The notes: generated by a model from the letters alone, not told the origin. Positions 25,199-35,932 are shown, counted from the stretch's first letter. The stretch is 48,289 nucleotides of DNA from Prochlorococcus sp. AG-402-N17 (GCA_003216455.1 QCIV01000008.1:1-48289), one strand, 5' to 3'. Numbers and translations are program-made.

Positions 25199-26398
25199 CT
25201 AATCAACTTGAACTCTTGGTAATCTATTTTTAAAAGAACAAAGAATTTCCCATGGGATAGTATTAGATTTTCTTGCCCATTCAAGAGGAGAAATTGTTTT
25301 ATCTCCGTCAGATCCCAGTAATACCATTGTACTACCAATTCTAATTTCATTTGAATCTGTTATGTCGACCATCATTTGATCCATAGTTATGGATCCAACT
25401 TGGGGATAAAATTTATTATTATGGATGACGTTTATTTTTCCTGAAAGATTTCTTGGAACTCCATCTGCGTATCCAATACTTAATACAGCTAACTTAGTTT
25501 GTCTTCTACTTACAAACTTTCCTCCATAACTTACGCTTACACCTTGATCAATAATCCTAATAAAAGCTACATTAGCTTTCAAATATAAAGCTGGTTTAAG
25601 TAATAAATTTTTATCTATTTTGGCTAGAGGACTGTATCCGTACATAGAAAGCCCAACACGTACCATTTGAAAATGAAAATCTTTGTTTAGAAGCATTCCC
25701 GCAGAATTAGCCAAATGAATCTTAATTTCGTTATCTTGATCGAGATTAATTTGCTTCAATAATTCATTAAACTTCAGTCTTTGTAATTGTGTAATACTTT
25801 GAGAATTTAATGCGTTATCTTCATCTGCAGACGATAAATGACTATATATTCCTTCTATTGAAATATTCTCAAAAGATTTTATTTTTTCAAATTGCTGTAC
25901 AAACTTACTAGATTCAAACCCTAATCTTGACATTCCAGTATCAATTTTAAGATGTAAAGAAAATTTCAATCCAAAGTGCTTCCCGATATTATTGCAAATT
26001 AAACACTCTCTTATACTACTGATAGTTGGCATAAGATCGTTTTTAAAGGATATTATTAAATCTCTTTTTGTATATAAATTTCCGAGAATAAGAATTGGTT
26101 TTTTAACTCCAAAAGAACGTAGCTTAATCCCCTCTTTTAAAGTGGCAACACCTAATTCTGAAGCTCCGCCTCTAATAGCATAGTCAGATACTACTTTTGC
26201 ATCATGTCCATATCCATCAGCTTTTACAACCGCCATAAATTGACAGTTAGTACTCAGTTTTGTTCTTAATTGCCTTACATTTGCCTCTAATGCTTTACCT
26301 TTGACTTCTATCCATGCCCTTTGTTTTGGATCTATATCTTGTTCAAAAATTGGATATTTATCAAAATTAAATCCCTGTTTAGGTTGCCGATTTTGCAT
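25199..26398 (-). CDS. alr: Alanine racemase
   Basis: A PLP enzyme that interconverts L- and D-alanine and supplies D-Ala for peptidoglycan. At 399 residues it is close to family length. The PLP lysine is K59 in AVVKADGYGHD, and the second catalytic base, Tyr, is in VSYGGKFVS. The TIM-barrel motifs HLKIDTGMSRLGF, HLANSAGML and VRVGLSMYGYSP, and the C-terminal SIGYADG and QVGSITMDQMMVD, are all present. The ATG start is clear, about five bases from the divergent HNH gene region. The N-terminus has about 20 extra residues before the barrel. Confidence 0.96.
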   Translation of the reverse strand: MQNRQPKQGFNFDKYPIFEQDIDPKQRAWIEVKGKALEANVRQLRTKLSTNCQFMAVVKADGYGHDAKVVSDYAIRGGASELGVATLKEGIKLRSFGVKKPILILGNLYTKRDLIISFKNDLMPTISSIRECLICNNIGKHFGLKFSLHLKIDTGMSRLGFESSKFVQQFEKIKSFENISIEGIYSHLSSADEDNALNSQSITQLQRLKFNELLKQINLDQDNEIKIHLANSAGMLLNKDFHFQMVRVGLSMYGYSPLAKIDKNLLLKPALYLKANVAFIRIIDQGVSVSYGGKFVSRRQTKLAVLSIGYADGVPRNLSGKINVIHNNKFYPQVGSITMDQMMVDITDSNEIRIGSTMVLLGSDGDKTISPLEWARKSNTIPWEILCSFKNRLPRVQVD

Positions 26399-26466
26399 TA
26401 ACTTTGCACAATTTTATGCGCTTATTGAAATATACAGTTAGCATGACATGTAAATTGTATTTTGGC

Positions 26467-26973
26467 ATGAGCCAGACTCTAGTTTTAAATGCATCTTATG
26501 AACCTTTAAATATCACTTCTTGGCGAAGAGCAGTCATTTTGATGATCAAAGGTAAAGCAGAAAGCTTAGAGGAGGATAAATCATACTCAATACATTGTGG
26601 TAGAAAATTGCCAACAGTTATAAGACTTCGTTACTACGTGAAGGTACCTTTTAGAGAGGTTTCATTAACAAGAAAAAATATTCTTCTGAGAGATAATAAT
26701 TCTTGCCAGTACTGTAACTATAAAGGTAGTGACCTATCAATAGACCATGTTTTACCAAGAAGCAGGGGTGGAACAGATAACTGGGAAAATGTTACTACAG
26801 CATGTCTCAGATGTAATGTACAAAAAGGTAACCGAACCCCAGAAGAGGCAAATATGCCTTTAAAACGCAAGCCTTATCGTCCACTTAGTAATCTTAATTT
26901 TGAGGCCACAAGACAAATTGACTCTGGCAAACATAAAGAATGGAGTAAATACGTTATTGGAATTGCAATCTAA
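26467..26973 (+). CDS. HNH endonuclease family protein
   Basis: A protein of about 168 residues from the cyanobacterial HNH family that begins SQTLVLNASYEPLNITSWRRA. The HNH nuclease core is CQYCNYKGSDLSIDHVLPRSRGG with a second Cys pair in ACLRCNVQKG, a zinc-binding beta-beta-alpha-metal fold. I prefer the ATG at 26467, because this N-terminus is the conserved one; frames extending upstream to a TTG at 26404 or an ATG at 26443 add residues not typical of the family. It is divergent from alr and convergent with prfA, with 12 bases between stops. Its substrate, DNA or RNA, is unknown. Confidence 0.85.
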   Translation: MSQTLVLNASYEPLNITSWRRAVILMIKGKAESLEEDKSYSIHCGRKLPTVIRLRYYVKVPFREVSLTRKNILLRDNNSCQYCNYKGSDLSIDHVLPRSRGGTDNWENVTTACLRCNVQKGNRTPEEANMPLKRKPYRPLSNLNFEATRQIDSGKHKEWSKYVIGIAI

Positions 26974-26985
26974 TAAAATTAAATC

Positions 26986-28080
26986 TTAATTTACTTCGTT
27001 ATTAAAATCTTCCATCATTCTTTTTTGTTCTTGCGCTATGCATGCATTAATCACTTCATCCAATTGACCAGAAAGAATTGGCTCTAGTGAAAAATTGGAA
27101 CCTAATCTATGATCAGTTGTCCTGTTATCTTTAAAATTATAAGTTCTAATTTTTTCACTCCTATCACCTGTTCCAACCTGGGAAAGCCTTTGTGATCTCT
27201 CTTTTGCATTAGCTTCTTTTAATTGAATTTCATATAATTTAGCTCTTAAAATTTCCATTGCTCGTTCACGATTTTGCAATTGTGATCTCTCTTGAGTACA
27301 AAAAACTCTTATTCCTGTGGGCTTGTGGAGAAGATCAATAGCTGTCTCTACCTTATTAACATTTTGTCCCCCTGCACCTCCTGATCTTGCTGTACCAACC
27401 TCTAGATCAATTGGGTCAATCTTAACCTCAACAGGATCGGCCTCAGGCATGACGGCCACTGTAGCAGTAGAGGTGTGAACTCTACCTTGAGATTCAGTAG
27501 CTGGAACTCTTTGGACTCTATGTACACCGGCTTCAAATTTAAGTTGACTATATACAGATTCTCCCTTAACGGAAATAACTAACTCCTTAAATCCTCCCAT
27601 ATCTGACTCGGAAGCACTAACAGGTTTTACAGACCATCCAATTTTTTGTCCATATCGTTCGTACATTCTTGCTAAATCACCCGCCCAGATACAAGCCTCA
27701 TTTCCTCCAGCACCCGCTCTGATTTCTAACATTACACTTCTCTCATCTCTAGGATCTTTCGGTAATAAAGCGATTGTCGTTTTTTGAATCAATTCATTCT
27801 GATATTCCTCTAGCGTTATTAACTCTTCATTTATCAAAGATTCCATTTCTTTATCATTTCTATTCTCTTTAAGTAGATTTTTTGAATCTTCGATTTCTTT
27901 AGCCGTATCAAGCAATTTATTTAAGTCAATCACCAAAGGTTCTAATTTTGACCTTTCTCTTGCTATTGATTCTAATTTTTTTGGATCATTTGCTATGTCA
28001 GGATCTGCAAGCTGCACTTCCAAATTTTCAAAACTTTCTGAAGCAGTTTTCAACCTTGCAATTAATGTTGAGTATTCCAA
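26986..28080 (-). CDS. prfA: Peptide chain release factor 1
   Basis: Reads UAA and UAG stop codons and triggers peptide release. At 364 residues it is full length. The codon-recognition PAT motif is at 193-195 ([10 protein letters not shown]), and the catalytic GGQ is at 237-239 ([11 protein letters not shown]), where the Gln is normally methylated. The start is a TTG giving [13 protein letters not shown], the N-terminus known for this lineage, without an obvious Shine-Dalgarno. It closes the long ribosomal transcript, 28 nt after rpmE. Confidence 0.96.
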   Translation of the reverse strand: MEYSTLIARLKTASESFENLEVQLADPDIANDPKKLESIARERSKLEPLVIDLNKLLDTAKEIEDSKNLLKENRNDKEMESLINEELITLEEYQNELIQKTTIALLPKDPRDERSVMLEIRAGAGGNEACIWAGDLARMYERYGQKIGWSVKPVSASESDMGGFKELVISVKGESVYSQLKFEAGVHRVQRVPATESQGRVHTSTATVAVMPEADPVEVKIDPIDLEVGTARSGGAGGQNVNKVETAIDLLHKPTGIRVFCTQERSQLQNRERAMEILRAKLYEIQLKEANAKERSQRLSQVGTGDRSEKIRTYNFKDNRTTDHRLGSNFSLEPILSGQLDEVINACIAQEQKRMMEDFNNEVN

Positions 28081-28108
28081 TTGAAATTGTGCTTAATTTT
28101 TGAAAATT

Positions 28109-28369
28109 CTATTTTTTAGAATCTTTTTCTTCTTTTTGATTTTTTGAGGTGGCTGAATTAGCTGAACCCATTCCATATTTTTTCATAAACCTATCAACCC
28201 TACCTTCTGTATCAAGAATCTTTTGAGTTCCAGTGAAGAAAGGATGATTACCACTCCATACATCAACATGTAATTCAGGCTGCGTGGAGCCAGTTGTCAT
28301 TACAACTTCTCCATTACAAATAACTTTTGCATCTGGATACCATTTTGGGTGTATTTCTGATTTTGGCAT
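28109..28369 (-). CDS. rpmE: 50S ribosomal protein L31, zinc-free type
   Basis: An 86-residue L31 that bridges the large and small subunits. The zinc-binding form has CxC near residue 16 and CxxC before HPFFTG. Here only one Cys remains (VICNGEV), and WSGNHPFFTG replaces the CxxC, so it should not bind zinc in the usual way. The C-terminal tail is long and lysine-rich (KNQKEEKDSKK). It has an ATG start and lies 13 nt after rpsI. Confidence 0.95.
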   Translation of the reverse strand: MPKSEIHPKWYPDAKVICNGEVVMTTGSTQPELHVDVWSGNHPFFTGTQKILDTEGRVDRFMKKYGMGSANSATSKNQKEEKDSKK

Positions 28370-28382
28370 GATTTAAATTCCT

Positions 28383-28793
28383 TTAACGTTTAGAGAATTG
28401 AGGAGCTTTTCTTGCTTTTTTAAGACCATATTTTCTTCTTTCCTTAGCTCTAGGATCTCTGCTGAGATGGCCTTCAGTTTTTAGCGGTTTCCTATTGTCG
28501 GGAGATAATTCGCAAAGTGCTCTTGCTGCTCCTTGCTTGATAGCATCTGCTTGACCAGTCAATCCACCACCAAAAACATTTACCAGAATATCATAAGAAT
28601 TTTCAAGGCCTAATGTTTGCAAAGGTGCTTTTACTGAATTTAAGTGTAGAGGATTAAAGTTTAAGTAATCATCTCCAGAACGGCCATTAATTTTTATTAT
28701 TCCATTTCCTGGAATCAACCGAACTCTAGCTACTGAAGTTTTTCTTCTTCCAGTTCCCCAGTACACAGCTTTGTTTTTTATTTGACTATTCAT
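28383..28793 (-). CDS. rpsI: 30S ribosomal protein S9
   Basis: At 136 residues. The globular part starts [16 protein letters not shown], and [14 protein letters not shown] is conserved. The extended tail ends [11 protein letters not shown], whose terminal Lys-Arg reaches the P-site tRNA. It is nine bases after rplM, the classical rplM-rpsI pair, here attached to the alpha cluster. Confidence 0.97.
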   Translation of the reverse strand: MNSQIKNKAVYWGTGRRKTSVARVRLIPGNGIIKINGRSGDDYLNFNPLHLNSVKAPLQTLGLENSYDILVNVFGGGLTGQADAIKQGAARALCELSPDNRKPLKTEGHLSRDPRAKERRKYGLKKARKAPQFSKR

Positions 28794-28802
28794 TTTGAAA
28801 AA

Positions 28803-29234
28803 TTAACTATTTAATAATACAGGATTCTGAGCAGCATGTGGATGATCAGCACCTTTATAAACTTTTAGTTTTTTAAATTGCTGTCTTCCTAAAGAGTTAT
28901 GTGGCAGCATACCCTTAACAGCTTGCTCGATGATTCTTTCAGGAATTCTTTCTTGTAGAGTTTCAAATTTTTCAATTTTCATTCCTCCTGGTCTTCCAGA
29001 GTGTCTCCTATACAACTTTTGTGATGCTTTTTTACCTGTTACCTCAACTTTTTCGGCATTTACTACGATGACAAAATCTCCAGTATCTAGATGAGGTGTA
29101 AAAGTTGGTTTATTTTTGCCTCTCAATAAAGTTGCTATTTCTGTAGCTAGTCTCCCTAGTGTCTTATCTTTTGCATCAACTAAAAACCAATTTCTTTCAA
29201 TGGTTTCTAAAGATGGAGTAATTGTTTTATTCAT
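28803..29234 (-). CDS. rplM: 50S ribosomal protein L13
   Basis: An early-assembly protein of the large subunit that binds the 23S rRNA 5' region. At 143 residues it has the normal length, with [19 protein letters not shown], the [18 protein letters not shown] core (here [11 protein letters not shown]) and [19 protein letters not shown]. The ATG start is clear. A 114-nt spacer from truA is the largest gap in this part of the run, so an internal promoter could exist there. Confidence 0.97.
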   Translation of the reverse strand: MNKTITPSLETIERNWFLVDAKDKTLGRLATEIATLLRGKNKPTFTPHLDTGDFVIVVNAEKVEVTGKKASQKLYRRHSGRPGGMKIEKFETLQERIPERIIEQAVKGMLPHNSLGRQQFKKLKVYKGADHPHAAQNPVLLNS

Positions 29235-29348
29235 TTACAAATTTACACAAATAAATTTAAAGTTAGTTCTAAATTCTACCTTATTGGAGGAATATTAAAC
29301 AACAGTTTTGAATGATTTATACAAAAAATTCGCTTAGTTAAACTTTAA

Positions 29349-30155
29349 TTAAGAAAAACCCTTAATTAAAAAAACAGGGAAAAAATCATTGTTATTAATC
29401 TTTTTAAAAACATTTTCTTTATAAACAGCATTTACAAAACATAATCCCTTAGCTGGAGCAGATTCTTTAACATCATTTTTCTTTTTGTTTACCCATCTAT
29501 CTGTAAAAATTTCTGGCGATATTTTCTTTTCTCCAACTAAAACTAGTTGTCCAATAATTAAACGGACCATTCCATATAGAAAACCAGTAGCTTTAATATC
29601 AACTAAAATCAAATCCTCTACTCTTTTAATATCTATATTTATTATTTTTGTAATAGAATTTGTTCTATTGCTACCACTTTTCTGAAAAGCAAAAAAATCA
29701 TGTTCTCCTTCCATTGTCTTGGATGCATTTAACATTAAAACTTCATCTAATACTTTTTGATATCTATGCCATGACCAATTATTGATGAACAAATTAGGTA
29801 ATTTACTATTATTAATTACATATCGATAATGCCTATACATTGTTGAGTAGCATGCATGCCAACTTTCTTTAACCTCAACTGATTCCAAGATCCTAATTGT
29901 TGCAGGTAAAAATCTATTTAAGACATCAGAATAACTATTTCCTGGAATAACACAATCAACATCAAAGTGTACTACTTGGCCTGATGCATGAACCCCAGCA
30001 TCAGTCCTGCCTGCTGCAAAAGTCTTTACTTTATGATTTGTAATCTTAAAGAGAGCTCTATCTATAATTTCTTGAACAGTAGTTGCATTTTTTTGTTTTT
30101 GCCAACCTGAATAAGGAGATCCATCATATTGGACTAGTAAAGCTACCCTTTTCAA
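29349..30155 (-). CDS. truA: tRNA pseudouridine synthase A
   Basis: Makes pseudouridine at positions 38-40 of the tRNA anticodon arm. At 268 residues, the catalytic Asp52 is in AAGRTDAGVHASGQV, with the opening QYDGSPYSGWQ and the late motif FLYGMVRLIIGQL. The start is a TTG before KRVALLVQYDG; no ATG fits. It is placed between rplQ and rplM, an arrangement seen across cyanobacteria and other bacteria that links tRNA modification to ribosome synthesis. Confidence 0.96.
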   Translation of the reverse strand: MKRVALLVQYDGSPYSGWQKQKNATTVQEIIDRALFKITNHKVKTFAAGRTDAGVHASGQVVHFDVDCVIPGNSYSDVLNRFLPATIRILESVEVKESWHACYSTMYRHYRYVINNSKLPNLFINNWSWHRYQKVLDEVLMLNASKTMEGEHDFFAFQKSGSNRTNSITKIINIDIKRVEDLILVDIKATGFLYGMVRLIIGQLVLVGEKKISPEIFTDRWVNKKKNDVKESAPAKGLCFVNAVYKENVFKKINNNDFFPVFLIKGFS

Positions 30156-30191
30156 AAGTTATTTTATAGTAAAAGACCTTTATTAACTAAC

Positions 30192-30542
30192 CTATACAAG
30201 CTCGATTATGGCCATCTGAGCGTTATCACCTTTTCTTGATACAGTTCTGACTATGCGTGTATAACCACCATTTCTATCTCCATATCTTTCCTTTGCTTTT
30301 TCAAATAATGAGTGAACTAATTTTTTATCATAAATATATCCAATAGCCCTTCTCCTAGAAGCCAAACTTCCCTCTTTGGCGAGTGAAATCATTCTTTCAG
30401 CTTCATTTCTTAAAGCTTTTGCACGAGCTTTTGTTGTCGTTACTCTACCTTCCCTAATTAATTGTGTAGTTAAACCTCTTAGAAGTGCTTTCCTCTGGTC
30501 AGCAGGTTTACTTAATAATGGAATTCTAAGTTGGTGTCTCAT
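30192..30542 (-). CDS. rplQ: 50S ribosomal protein L17
   Basis: At 116 residues, it begins [24 protein letters not shown], where plain bacterial L17 often has MRHRxxGRKLGRxxxHR; the later [20 protein letters not shown] and [25 protein letters not shown] are standard. It sits near the polypeptide exit tunnel. It lies 14 nt after rpoA, as in the classical alpha operon. Confidence 0.96.
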   Translation of the reverse strand: MRHQLRIPLLSKPADQRKALLRGLTTQLIREGRVTTTKARAKALRNEAERMISLAKEGSLASRRRAIGYIYDKKLVHSLFEKAKERYGDRNGGYTRIVRTVSRKGDNAQMAIIELV

Positions 30543-30556
30543 AATCTTTAAAATTG

Positions 30557-31495
30557 TTAAACAGATGTTCTGCTCTGTGGAATAGAAATGCCGATGCGCT
30601 CAAGAGCCTCAATTACCTCATCTGCAGATTTAGAGCCAAAGTTCTTAATTTCAAGAAGATCTTCATAACTGAAGCCCATTAAATCTGAAACTGAGTTAAC
30701 TTGAGCCCTTTTCAAACAATTATATGCTCTAACGGACAAGTTTAGTTCCTCTAGAGGAATTTGAGCTTCAGGAGATGGTTCAGGTTCTTCAGGAATTTCC
30801 TCAACCATTGTGACAGTAGCAAGGGGTTGAAAAAGTTCTATTAACTGATTTGCAGCTTCAGCAATAGCATCGTCAGGACTTGTTGAACCATCTGTTACGA
30901 CTTCCATTTTTAATCTTTCTCTTCCCGTTCCGCCTTCTGCTACAGCAGTTTCATCAATCGTAAAATTAACTCTCTTCACTGGCATAAATACAGCATCTAT
31001 TTGAAGTAAATCAATTGCAGTTGTCTCTTCACTCTTACGGTCTACGGGTCTATATCCAACACCTCTTTCAACATGGATTTCCAACTCTAAGTTATGACCT
31101 TCCTGGATAGTCGCAATCGGTTTTTCACCATCAACAATTTCAACTTGAGAAGAGAATTGGATGTCATTTGCCTTCACCTCCATTGGACCACTCGCTACTA
31201 ACCTGCCAATTTCTAGCTCTGGATTTGAACTATTTATTGATAGTTGCTTGCAATTAAGAAGAATATCTAAAACGTCTTCTCTAACTCCAGGAATAGTGGC
31301 ATATTCATGATTAATTCCTGCTATTCTTACTGCAGTAACTGCGCTCCCTTCCAGTCCTCCCATAAGGACTCTTCTAAGGGAATTACCCAAAGTTGTAGCT
31401 TGTCCCCTTTCTAGTGGGCCAATTAAAAAAGTTCCTGTTTGGGAGCGATCATCTGCTATTTGATGGTCGATTCTGTCAATCTGGTATTGCAACAC
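30557..31495 (-). CDS. rpoA: RNA polymerase alpha subunit
   Basis: Scaffold of RNA polymerase. At 312 residues, the N-terminal dimerisation domain (about 1-230, with [16 protein letters not shown]) is joined by a Pro/Glu-rich linker ([14 protein letters not shown]) to the C-terminal domain ([22 protein letters not shown]) that contacts activators and UP elements. The start is a GTG followed by [11 protein letters not shown]. It is the fourth gene of the alpha cluster (rpmJ, rpsM, rpsK, rpoA, rplQ). Confidence 0.97.
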   Translation of the reverse strand: MLQYQIDRIDHQIADDRSQTGTFLIGPLERGQATTLGNSLRRVLMGGLEGSAVTAVRIAGINHEYATIPGVREDVLDILLNCKQLSINSSNPELEIGRLVASGPMEVKANDIQFSSQVEIVDGEKPIATIQEGHNLELEIHVERGVGYRPVDRKSEETTAIDLLQIDAVFMPVKRVNFTIDETAVAEGGTGRERLKMEVVTDGSTSPDDAIAEAANQLIELFQPLATVTMVEEIPEEPEPSPEAQIPLEELNLSVRAYNCLKRAQVNSVSDLMGFSYEDLLEIKNFGSKSADEVIEALERIGISIPQSRTSV

Positions 31496-31546
31496 GGAAA
31501 ATAATGAGGTTAAGAGTTTTTTTTTGGGGTTGAGAATGGTTAAGAC

Positions 31547-31939
31547 CTAAACGCGTCTTCGTTTAGGTCTTCTACATCCATTATGAGGTAATGGAGTGAC
31601 ATCTCTTATTAGAGTTATTTCTAATCCGGCCACTTGTAAAGCTCTTATGGCCGTTTCCCTACCTGCGCCAGGCCCTCTAACTAGTACTTCTATTTGTCTC
31701 ATTCCTTGATCAAGTGCTCTTCTAGCTGCAGCTTCGGCAGCTGTTTGAGCAGCAAATGGGGTACCTTTCCTAGCCCCTTTAAATCCACTTGCGCCAGCAG
31801 AAGACCAAGAAATTACATGACCAGAGGTATCAGTAATTGAGACGATAGTATTATTAAATGTGCTTTGGATGTGTACCACACCATTAGGTACATTACGTTT
31901 AGATTTCTTTGAACCTGTTTTTTTTACTGTAGCTGCCAT
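31547..31939 (-). CDS. rpsK: 30S ribosomal protein S11
   Basis: Platform protein of the small subunit near the mRNA exit. At 130 residues, it has a basic N-terminal tail ([16 protein letters not shown]), then [34 protein letters not shown] and the C-terminal [16 protein letters not shown]. It is full length with a clear ATG. It lies 44 nt after rpsM. Confidence 0.97.
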   Translation of the reverse strand: MAATVKKTGSKKSKRNVPNGVVHIQSTFNNTIVSITDTSGHVISWSSAGASGFKGARKGTPFAAQTAAEAAARRALDQGMRQIEVLVRGPGAGRETAIRALQVAGLEITLIRDVTPLPHNGCRRPKRRRV

Positions 31940-31983
31940 GATGTTTTAAGTTAATACTTCAATTTGTAAATAGATTTAGTTAT

Positions 31984-32349
31984 TTATTTTTTTCTTCCAG
32001 CAACTGTTTTCCTAGAACCCCGTCTTGTTCTTGCATTGGTTCTAGTTCTTTGACCCCTTACTGGAAGACTCATTCTATGTCTTCTTCCTCTTACACACCC
32101 TATATCTTGTAGACGTTTTAAAGCCATTCCCTCTTTTCTTCTCAAATCGCCTTCTAAAGTGAAATCTTCTGTGGCACCTCTTAGTTTTTGCACATCAGAA
32201 TCTGAAAGGTCTTTGACACGAGTATCTGGGTTTACACCCGTATTAGCAAGAATTAGCTTCGATCTCGTTAAACCAATTCCATAGACGTATGTAAGTGCAA
32301 TTTCAACTCGCTTTTCGCGAGGTATGTCAATTCCTGCAATCCTGGCCAC
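31984..32349 (-). CDS. rpsM: 30S ribosomal protein S13
   Basis: Head protein that bridges to the large subunit and contacts P-site tRNA. At 121 residues, it begins [20 protein letters not shown] with a GTG start, and has [10 protein letters not shown] and the basic tail [18 protein letters not shown]. It is full length. It lies 41 nt after rpmJ. Confidence 0.97.
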   Translation of the reverse strand: MARIAGIDIPREKRVEIALTYVYGIGLTRSKLILANTGVNPDTRVKDLSDSDVQKLRGATEDFTLEGDLRRKEGMALKRLQDIGCVRGRRHRMSLPVRGQRTRTNARTRRGSRKTVAGRKK

Positions 32350-32390
32350 GTTTTTTGAATAAGTAAAAGTTTGAATTTAAGGGTTGAAAT

Positions 32391-32507
32391 TTAACCCTGA
32401 CGCTGTTTATTGCGAGGTCTTTTCTTGTTAATAACATAGATTTTACCTCTTCTCCTCACGATCTGATCGTCAGGACTAATTTTTTTGACTGAAGATCTGA
32501 CCTTCAT
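32391..32507 (-). CDS. rpmJ: 50S ribosomal protein L36, zinc-free type
   Basis: A 38-residue protein read from the reverse strand: [20 protein letters not shown], then [18 protein letters not shown]. The start MKVR-SVKK and the end KQRQG are diagnostic of L36. The usual zinc ligands (CxxC and C-H) are replaced by PDDQ and N-K, so this is the zinc-independent form. It is between adk and rpsM, the normal place in the alpha cluster. It is too short for standard ORF cut-offs. Confidence 0.95.
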   Translation of the reverse strand: MKVRSSVKKISPDDQIVRRRGKIYVINKKRPRNKQRQG

Positions 32508-32552
32508 AGGGGTTTAACAAATAAAACGTTAATACTATATTCTACATCATCA

Positions 32553-33101
32553 TCAAGCCATTTTTAGTTTGATATCAGAGGAAATTGTTTTTAAATCTCT
32601 ATCAGCATCAATATATTCTAACAATGAGAGATCTTTAAAATATCGAATCAATGGTTCTGTAGTTTTTTTATAAATGTCAACTCTTGTTTTAATTGTCTCT
32701 TCCGTATCATCTTTTCTACCTCTTAAAAGTAAACGCTTAATTAGTACTTCTTCCGGGATATCTAAATAAAAAACTAATTCCAAAGGTTGATTTATTTCAT
32801 TTAAGACTGCATTCAATGAATTTGCTTGAGATAAATTTCTTGGGTAACCATCTAGAATCCAACCTTTATTATCCTTGACTAAATTTTGTCTTACTATCTT
32901 TAATACAAGTTCATCACTAACAAGTTCCCCTCGATTCATAATATCCTTTACCTGAATACCTAGGGCAGTATTCATTTCGATTTCTTTTCTTAATAATTCA
33001 CCAGTTGAAAGGTGTAAATAAGAATTACTTTGACTAAGCAATTCCGCTTGAGTCCCTTTCCCTGCTCCAGGAGCGCCTAAAAATAGTATATGTTTCTTCA
33101 T
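32553..33101 (-). CDS. adk: Adenylate kinase (short form)
   Basis: Balances AMP, ADP and ATP. At 182 residues it lacks the long LID domain, as in other cyanobacterial short forms. The P-loop GAPGAGKGT is at 8-16, the AMP site [10 protein letters not shown] follows, and [10 protein letters not shown] and the RGRKDD(T) segment stand in place of the LID. Its ATG overlaps the TAA of secY by one base (TAATG), so translation is coupled. secY-adk is a classical spc-operon pair; map and infA, which often follow, are absent. Confidence 0.96.
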   Translation of the reverse strand: MKKHILFLGAPGAGKGTQAELLSQSNSYLHLSTGELLRKEIEMNTALGIQVKDIMNRGELVSDELVLKIVRQNLVKDNKGWILDGYPRNLSQANSLNAVLNEINQPLELVFYLDIPEEVLIKRLLLRGRKDDTEETIKTRVDIYKKTTEPLIRYFKDLSLLEYIDADRDLKTISSDIKLKMA

Positions 33102-34420
33102 TAATTGTTAATTAGTCCCTCATACCTTTGTGAAATAACATAAGTTTGAATTTGCTTAGCAGTATCAATAGCAACACCCACAAGAATAAGCAATGAAGTT
33201 GCTCCTAAACCTTGAAAGGTCTGAACATTAGTAGCTCTTTCTACTGCAGCTGGGATTATAGCTACTGAACCCAGAAATAATCCTCCCAATAAAGTCAACC
33301 TATTTTGTATACCTGATAGGTAGTTTGTTGTATTAGATCCTGGTCTAACTCCTGGAATCGCTACTCCTCCTTTCTTTAAATTTGAAGCTACATCAACTGG
33401 ATTGATAGTAAGAGATGCATAAAAATAGGAGAACCCCAAAATCAAGGAGAAGAATGTAAGAGCATATGGCCATGGATTAGAAGATCCGGGATTTAAACTA
33501 CTGGCTAACTTTATTAAGACTGGATTACCCGTAACATTTGCAATAGTTATAGGTAAAAAGATTAAAGCAGATGCGAATATTATAGGCATGACTCCTCCTG
33601 CATTTAATTTCAAAGGTAAATAACTTTGCCTTGTAGGAAGTAATGTTGAACTTCCTATCTGCCTTTTTGCACTAACAATAGGAATGCGTCTTGCTCCCTC
33701 TTGGACAAAAATGATCCCAACAATTGTCAGTAAAAATACTCCAAGTAAAACTGCTATACCTAAAACATCTCCTCTATCGCCGGTTTGAGCTTTTTCAATG
33801 GTTGAACTTAGAGCCTTAGGTAAAGTCGAAACAATATTCAAAAAAATTACCAGTGAAGCACCTTGACCTATCCCTTTTTCCGTAATAATTTCACTAAACC
33901 ACATTACTAACATTGAGCCAGTAACCAAGGCAATGGAGGTTTGCAAGACAAATGTAGTTTCACTTATCCCCTCAATAGCATATTGTCTGAGAATTAAGGA
34001 AAAAATTATACTTTGCAAAAAACCCCATCCTAATGAAACATATCTAGTTATTTGAGCAATTTTTCTTCTCCCCGCTTCTCCTTCATTTTTTTGTAAATCT
34101 TCAAGCACAGGCAATGAAGCTGTGAGAAGCTGAATAATAATTGATGCGTTAATAAAGGGAAGTATGCCTAATGCGAATATTCCTAAGGTTGAAATTCCTC
34201 CTCCAGTAAAAATATCTAAAAAACCTATTAATTGCCCCCCTTGATCTATAAAACTTTTAAAAGCGACCCTATCAATACCAGGCATAGGGATATATATACC
34301 AAGTCTTACTAAAAGGAGCAGACCTAAAGTAGTTAAAACTCTACTCCTTAACTCTTTATTTAAAAATAATTGGGAAAGTATTTCAGAAGCGCTAGGATTT
34401 CTACTTTTGTTGACAAACAT
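33101..34420 (-). CDS. secY: Preprotein translocase subunit SecY
   Basis: Channel of the general secretion machinery in the plasma and thylakoid membranes. At 439 residues it has about ten membrane helices by family. The plug/helix 2 region and the conserved cytoplasmic loops can be seen in [41 protein letters not shown] and [15 protein letters not shown]. It lies in the spc cluster after rplO, with a 29-nt gap. The ATG start is clear. Confidence 0.97.
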   Translation of the reverse strand: MFVNKSRNPSASEILSQLFLNKELRSRVLTTLGLLLLVRLGIYIPMPGIDRVAFKSFIDQGGQLIGFLDIFTGGGISTLGIFALGILPFINASIIIQLLTASLPVLEDLQKNEGEAGRRKIAQITRYVSLGWGFLQSIIFSLILRQYAIEGISETTFVLQTSIALVTGSMLVMWFSEIITEKGIGQGASLVIFLNIVSTLPKALSSTIEKAQTGDRGDVLGIAVLLGVFLLTIVGIIFVQEGARRIPIVSAKRQIGSSTLLPTRQSYLPLKLNAGGVMPIIFASALIFLPITIANVTGNPVLIKLASSLNPGSSNPWPYALTFFSLILGFSYFYASLTINPVDVASNLKKGGVAIPGVRPGSNTTNYLSGIQNRLTLLGGLFLGSVAIIPAAVERATNVQTFQGLGATSLLILVGVAIDTAKQIQTYVISQRYEGLINN

Positions 34421-34449
34421 TTTAAGGTTTACCTAAATTTTTAGTAAAT

Positions 34450-34908
34450 TTATTTATTATTTATAAGCTCGCAGGATCCACCTGCGTCCTCAATTTTTTG
34501 TTTTGCAACTTTTGTAAATGCATGGGCTTGGACTTTTAGCTTTACATTAATTTTTCCATTACCAAGGATTTTTAAAGGAAATTTGGGCTTGAAGATCAAT
34601 CCTTTCTTAACTAGTGAGTCAAGGTTAACTGTATCGTTATCTTTGAAATCATTTAATTTTTCTAAATTTATTATGGAAAAGTTCTTTTGATTAATTATTT
34701 CAAAGTGCTTTAATTTGGGAACTCTTCTATATAAAGGCATTTGGCCACCTTCAAAACCTGGACGTGTAGGTCTTCCAGAACGTGACTTTTGTCCTCTCAT
34801 TCCAAAACCACATGATGCACCCTGACCGGCTGCAATTCCTCTACCCTTTCTTAGTTTTTTCTTTCTCGAGCCAGAGTTTGATTTAAGTGAATTTAATGTT
34901 GAAGTCAT
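34450..34908 (-). CDS. rplO: 50S ribosomal protein L15
   Basis: At 152 residues from the ATG at 34908, giving [23 protein letters not shown] and then [29 protein letters not shown], the standard L15 N-terminal half. A longer frame from a TTG at 34932 would overlap rpsE and adds eight residues not found in the family, so I reject it. The ATG is four bases after the rpsE stop. L30 (rpmD), which usually lies between S5 and L15, is missing here. Confidence 0.95.
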   Translation of the reverse strand: MTSTLNSLKSNSGSRKKKLRKGRGIAAGQGASCGFGMRGQKSRSGRPTRPGFEGGQMPLYRRVPKLKHFEIINQKNFSIINLEKLNDFKDNDTVNLDSLVKKGLIFKPKFPLKILGNGKINVKLKVQAHAFTKVAKQKIEDAGGSCELINNK

Positions 34909-34912
34909 AATT

Positions 34913-35533
34913 TTAAGAATAGAGCTGTTCAAGTGAGATGCCTCTCTCCCTAGAGGCAGATTTGTGTGTTCTTAATTGAGAAAGAGCTACCATAGCAGCT
35001 CTAGCGTTATTCAAAGGTGTTTTACTACCCAATCTTTTTGCTAAAACATTTTTTATGCCGGCTAATTCTAAAACCGTTCTTATTGAACCACCAGCAATTA
35101 CTCCTGTACCTGGGGCAGCTGGTCTAATTAGAACATTAGCAGCACCATCTCGACCTAAAGATAAAGTCGGTATTGAATTATTTGGGGTTAAGGGAACCCT
35201 TACAAGATTCTTTTTACCATCTGAAACTCCCTTTCTCACCGCACCAATAACATCCCCTGCTTTACCAACTCCAACTCCAACTTGACCTTTTTCGTTACCT
35301 ACTACAACAATTGCTCTAAAACTCATTTTTTTTCCACCCTTAACAGTCTTAGAAACGCGTCGAATTTGAACAACTCTTTCTTGCCAATCAGAATCTCTCT
35401 CTAGATTTTTTGAATCACCTCTTCTATTTCTTTTTCGATCATTACGATTATTCTTTTTTTGTTCTACCGGCGTAGCTGCAGGAACATTATCGTTCTTGGA
35501 TTGAATTTCTTGTTTTGTTGGAGTGTCAGTCAT
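34913..35533 (-). CDS. rpsE: 30S ribosomal protein S5
   Basis: A protein of the mRNA entry channel that affects accuracy. At 206 residues it is about 40 longer than in E. coli because of an N-terminal, charged, disordered-looking tail ([20 protein letters not shown]), common in cyanobacteria. The core [19 protein letters not shown] and the loop [20 protein letters not shown] are standard. The ATG start is clear. It lies 16 nt after rplR. Confidence 0.97.
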   Translation of the reverse strand: MTDTPTKQEIQSKNDNVPAATPVEQKKNNRNDRKRNRRGDSKNLERDSDWQERVVQIRRVSKTVKGGKKMSFRAIVVVGNEKGQVGVGVGKAGDVIGAVRKGVSDGKKNLVRVPLTPNNSIPTLSLGRDGAANVLIRPAAPGTGVIAGGSIRTVLELAGIKNVLAKRLGSKTPLNNARAAMVALSQLRTHKSASRERGISLEQLYS

Positions 35534-35549
35534 AGTAAAAAATTAAAAG

Positions 35550-35918
35550 TTAGAATTCTAGGCCGGCTTCACGAGCAGCATCTGCAAGTGCCTTTACTCT
35601 ACCGTGATATAAATTACCTCCACGGTCAAAAATGACTTGCTTAATACCTTTTTTTATCGCTCTCTTTGCTAATAATTTTCCAACAATGGAAGAAGAATTA
35701 CAATCAGAAGATAATTTCTCAGATTTTTCTCTTAATTCCTTATCAACAGTTGAAGCTGAGCAAATAGTTGTTTGAGCGCTATCATCTATAACCTGAGCAT
35801 AAATATGGTTATTAGAGCGAAAAACAGACAATCTTGGACGAGTTGCATCTCCAATTAAGAATCTCCTTAATCTTTTATGTCTTTTTTGGGTTTGTAATTT
35901 CCTGGAAAGTTTGGTCAT
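35550..35918 (-). CDS. rplR: 50S ribosomal protein L18
   Basis: Binds 5S rRNA with L5. At 122 residues, it has [18 protein letters not shown], then [43 protein letters not shown], an end typical of L18. The basic N-terminus is [15 protein letters not shown]. It is full length, in the usual place between L6 and S5. Confidence 0.97.
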   Translation of the reverse strand: MTKLSRKLQTQKRHKRLRRFLIGDATRPRLSVFRSNNHIYAQVIDDSAQTTICSASTVDKELREKSEKLSSDCNSSSIVGKLLAKRAIKKGIKQVIFDRGGNLYHGRVKALADAAREAGLEF

Positions 35919-35932
35919 TTTTTTAATTGGAA

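Noticed and set aside
26404-26466. Longer HNH protein from TTG at 26404 or ATG at 26443
   Set aside because: The family starts at SQTLVLNASYEP; the extra 21 residues are atypical and close to the alr start region.
34909-34932. TTG start for L15 at 34932
   Set aside because: It lies inside the rpsE end. The ATG at 34908, four bases after rpsE, gives the family N-terminus.
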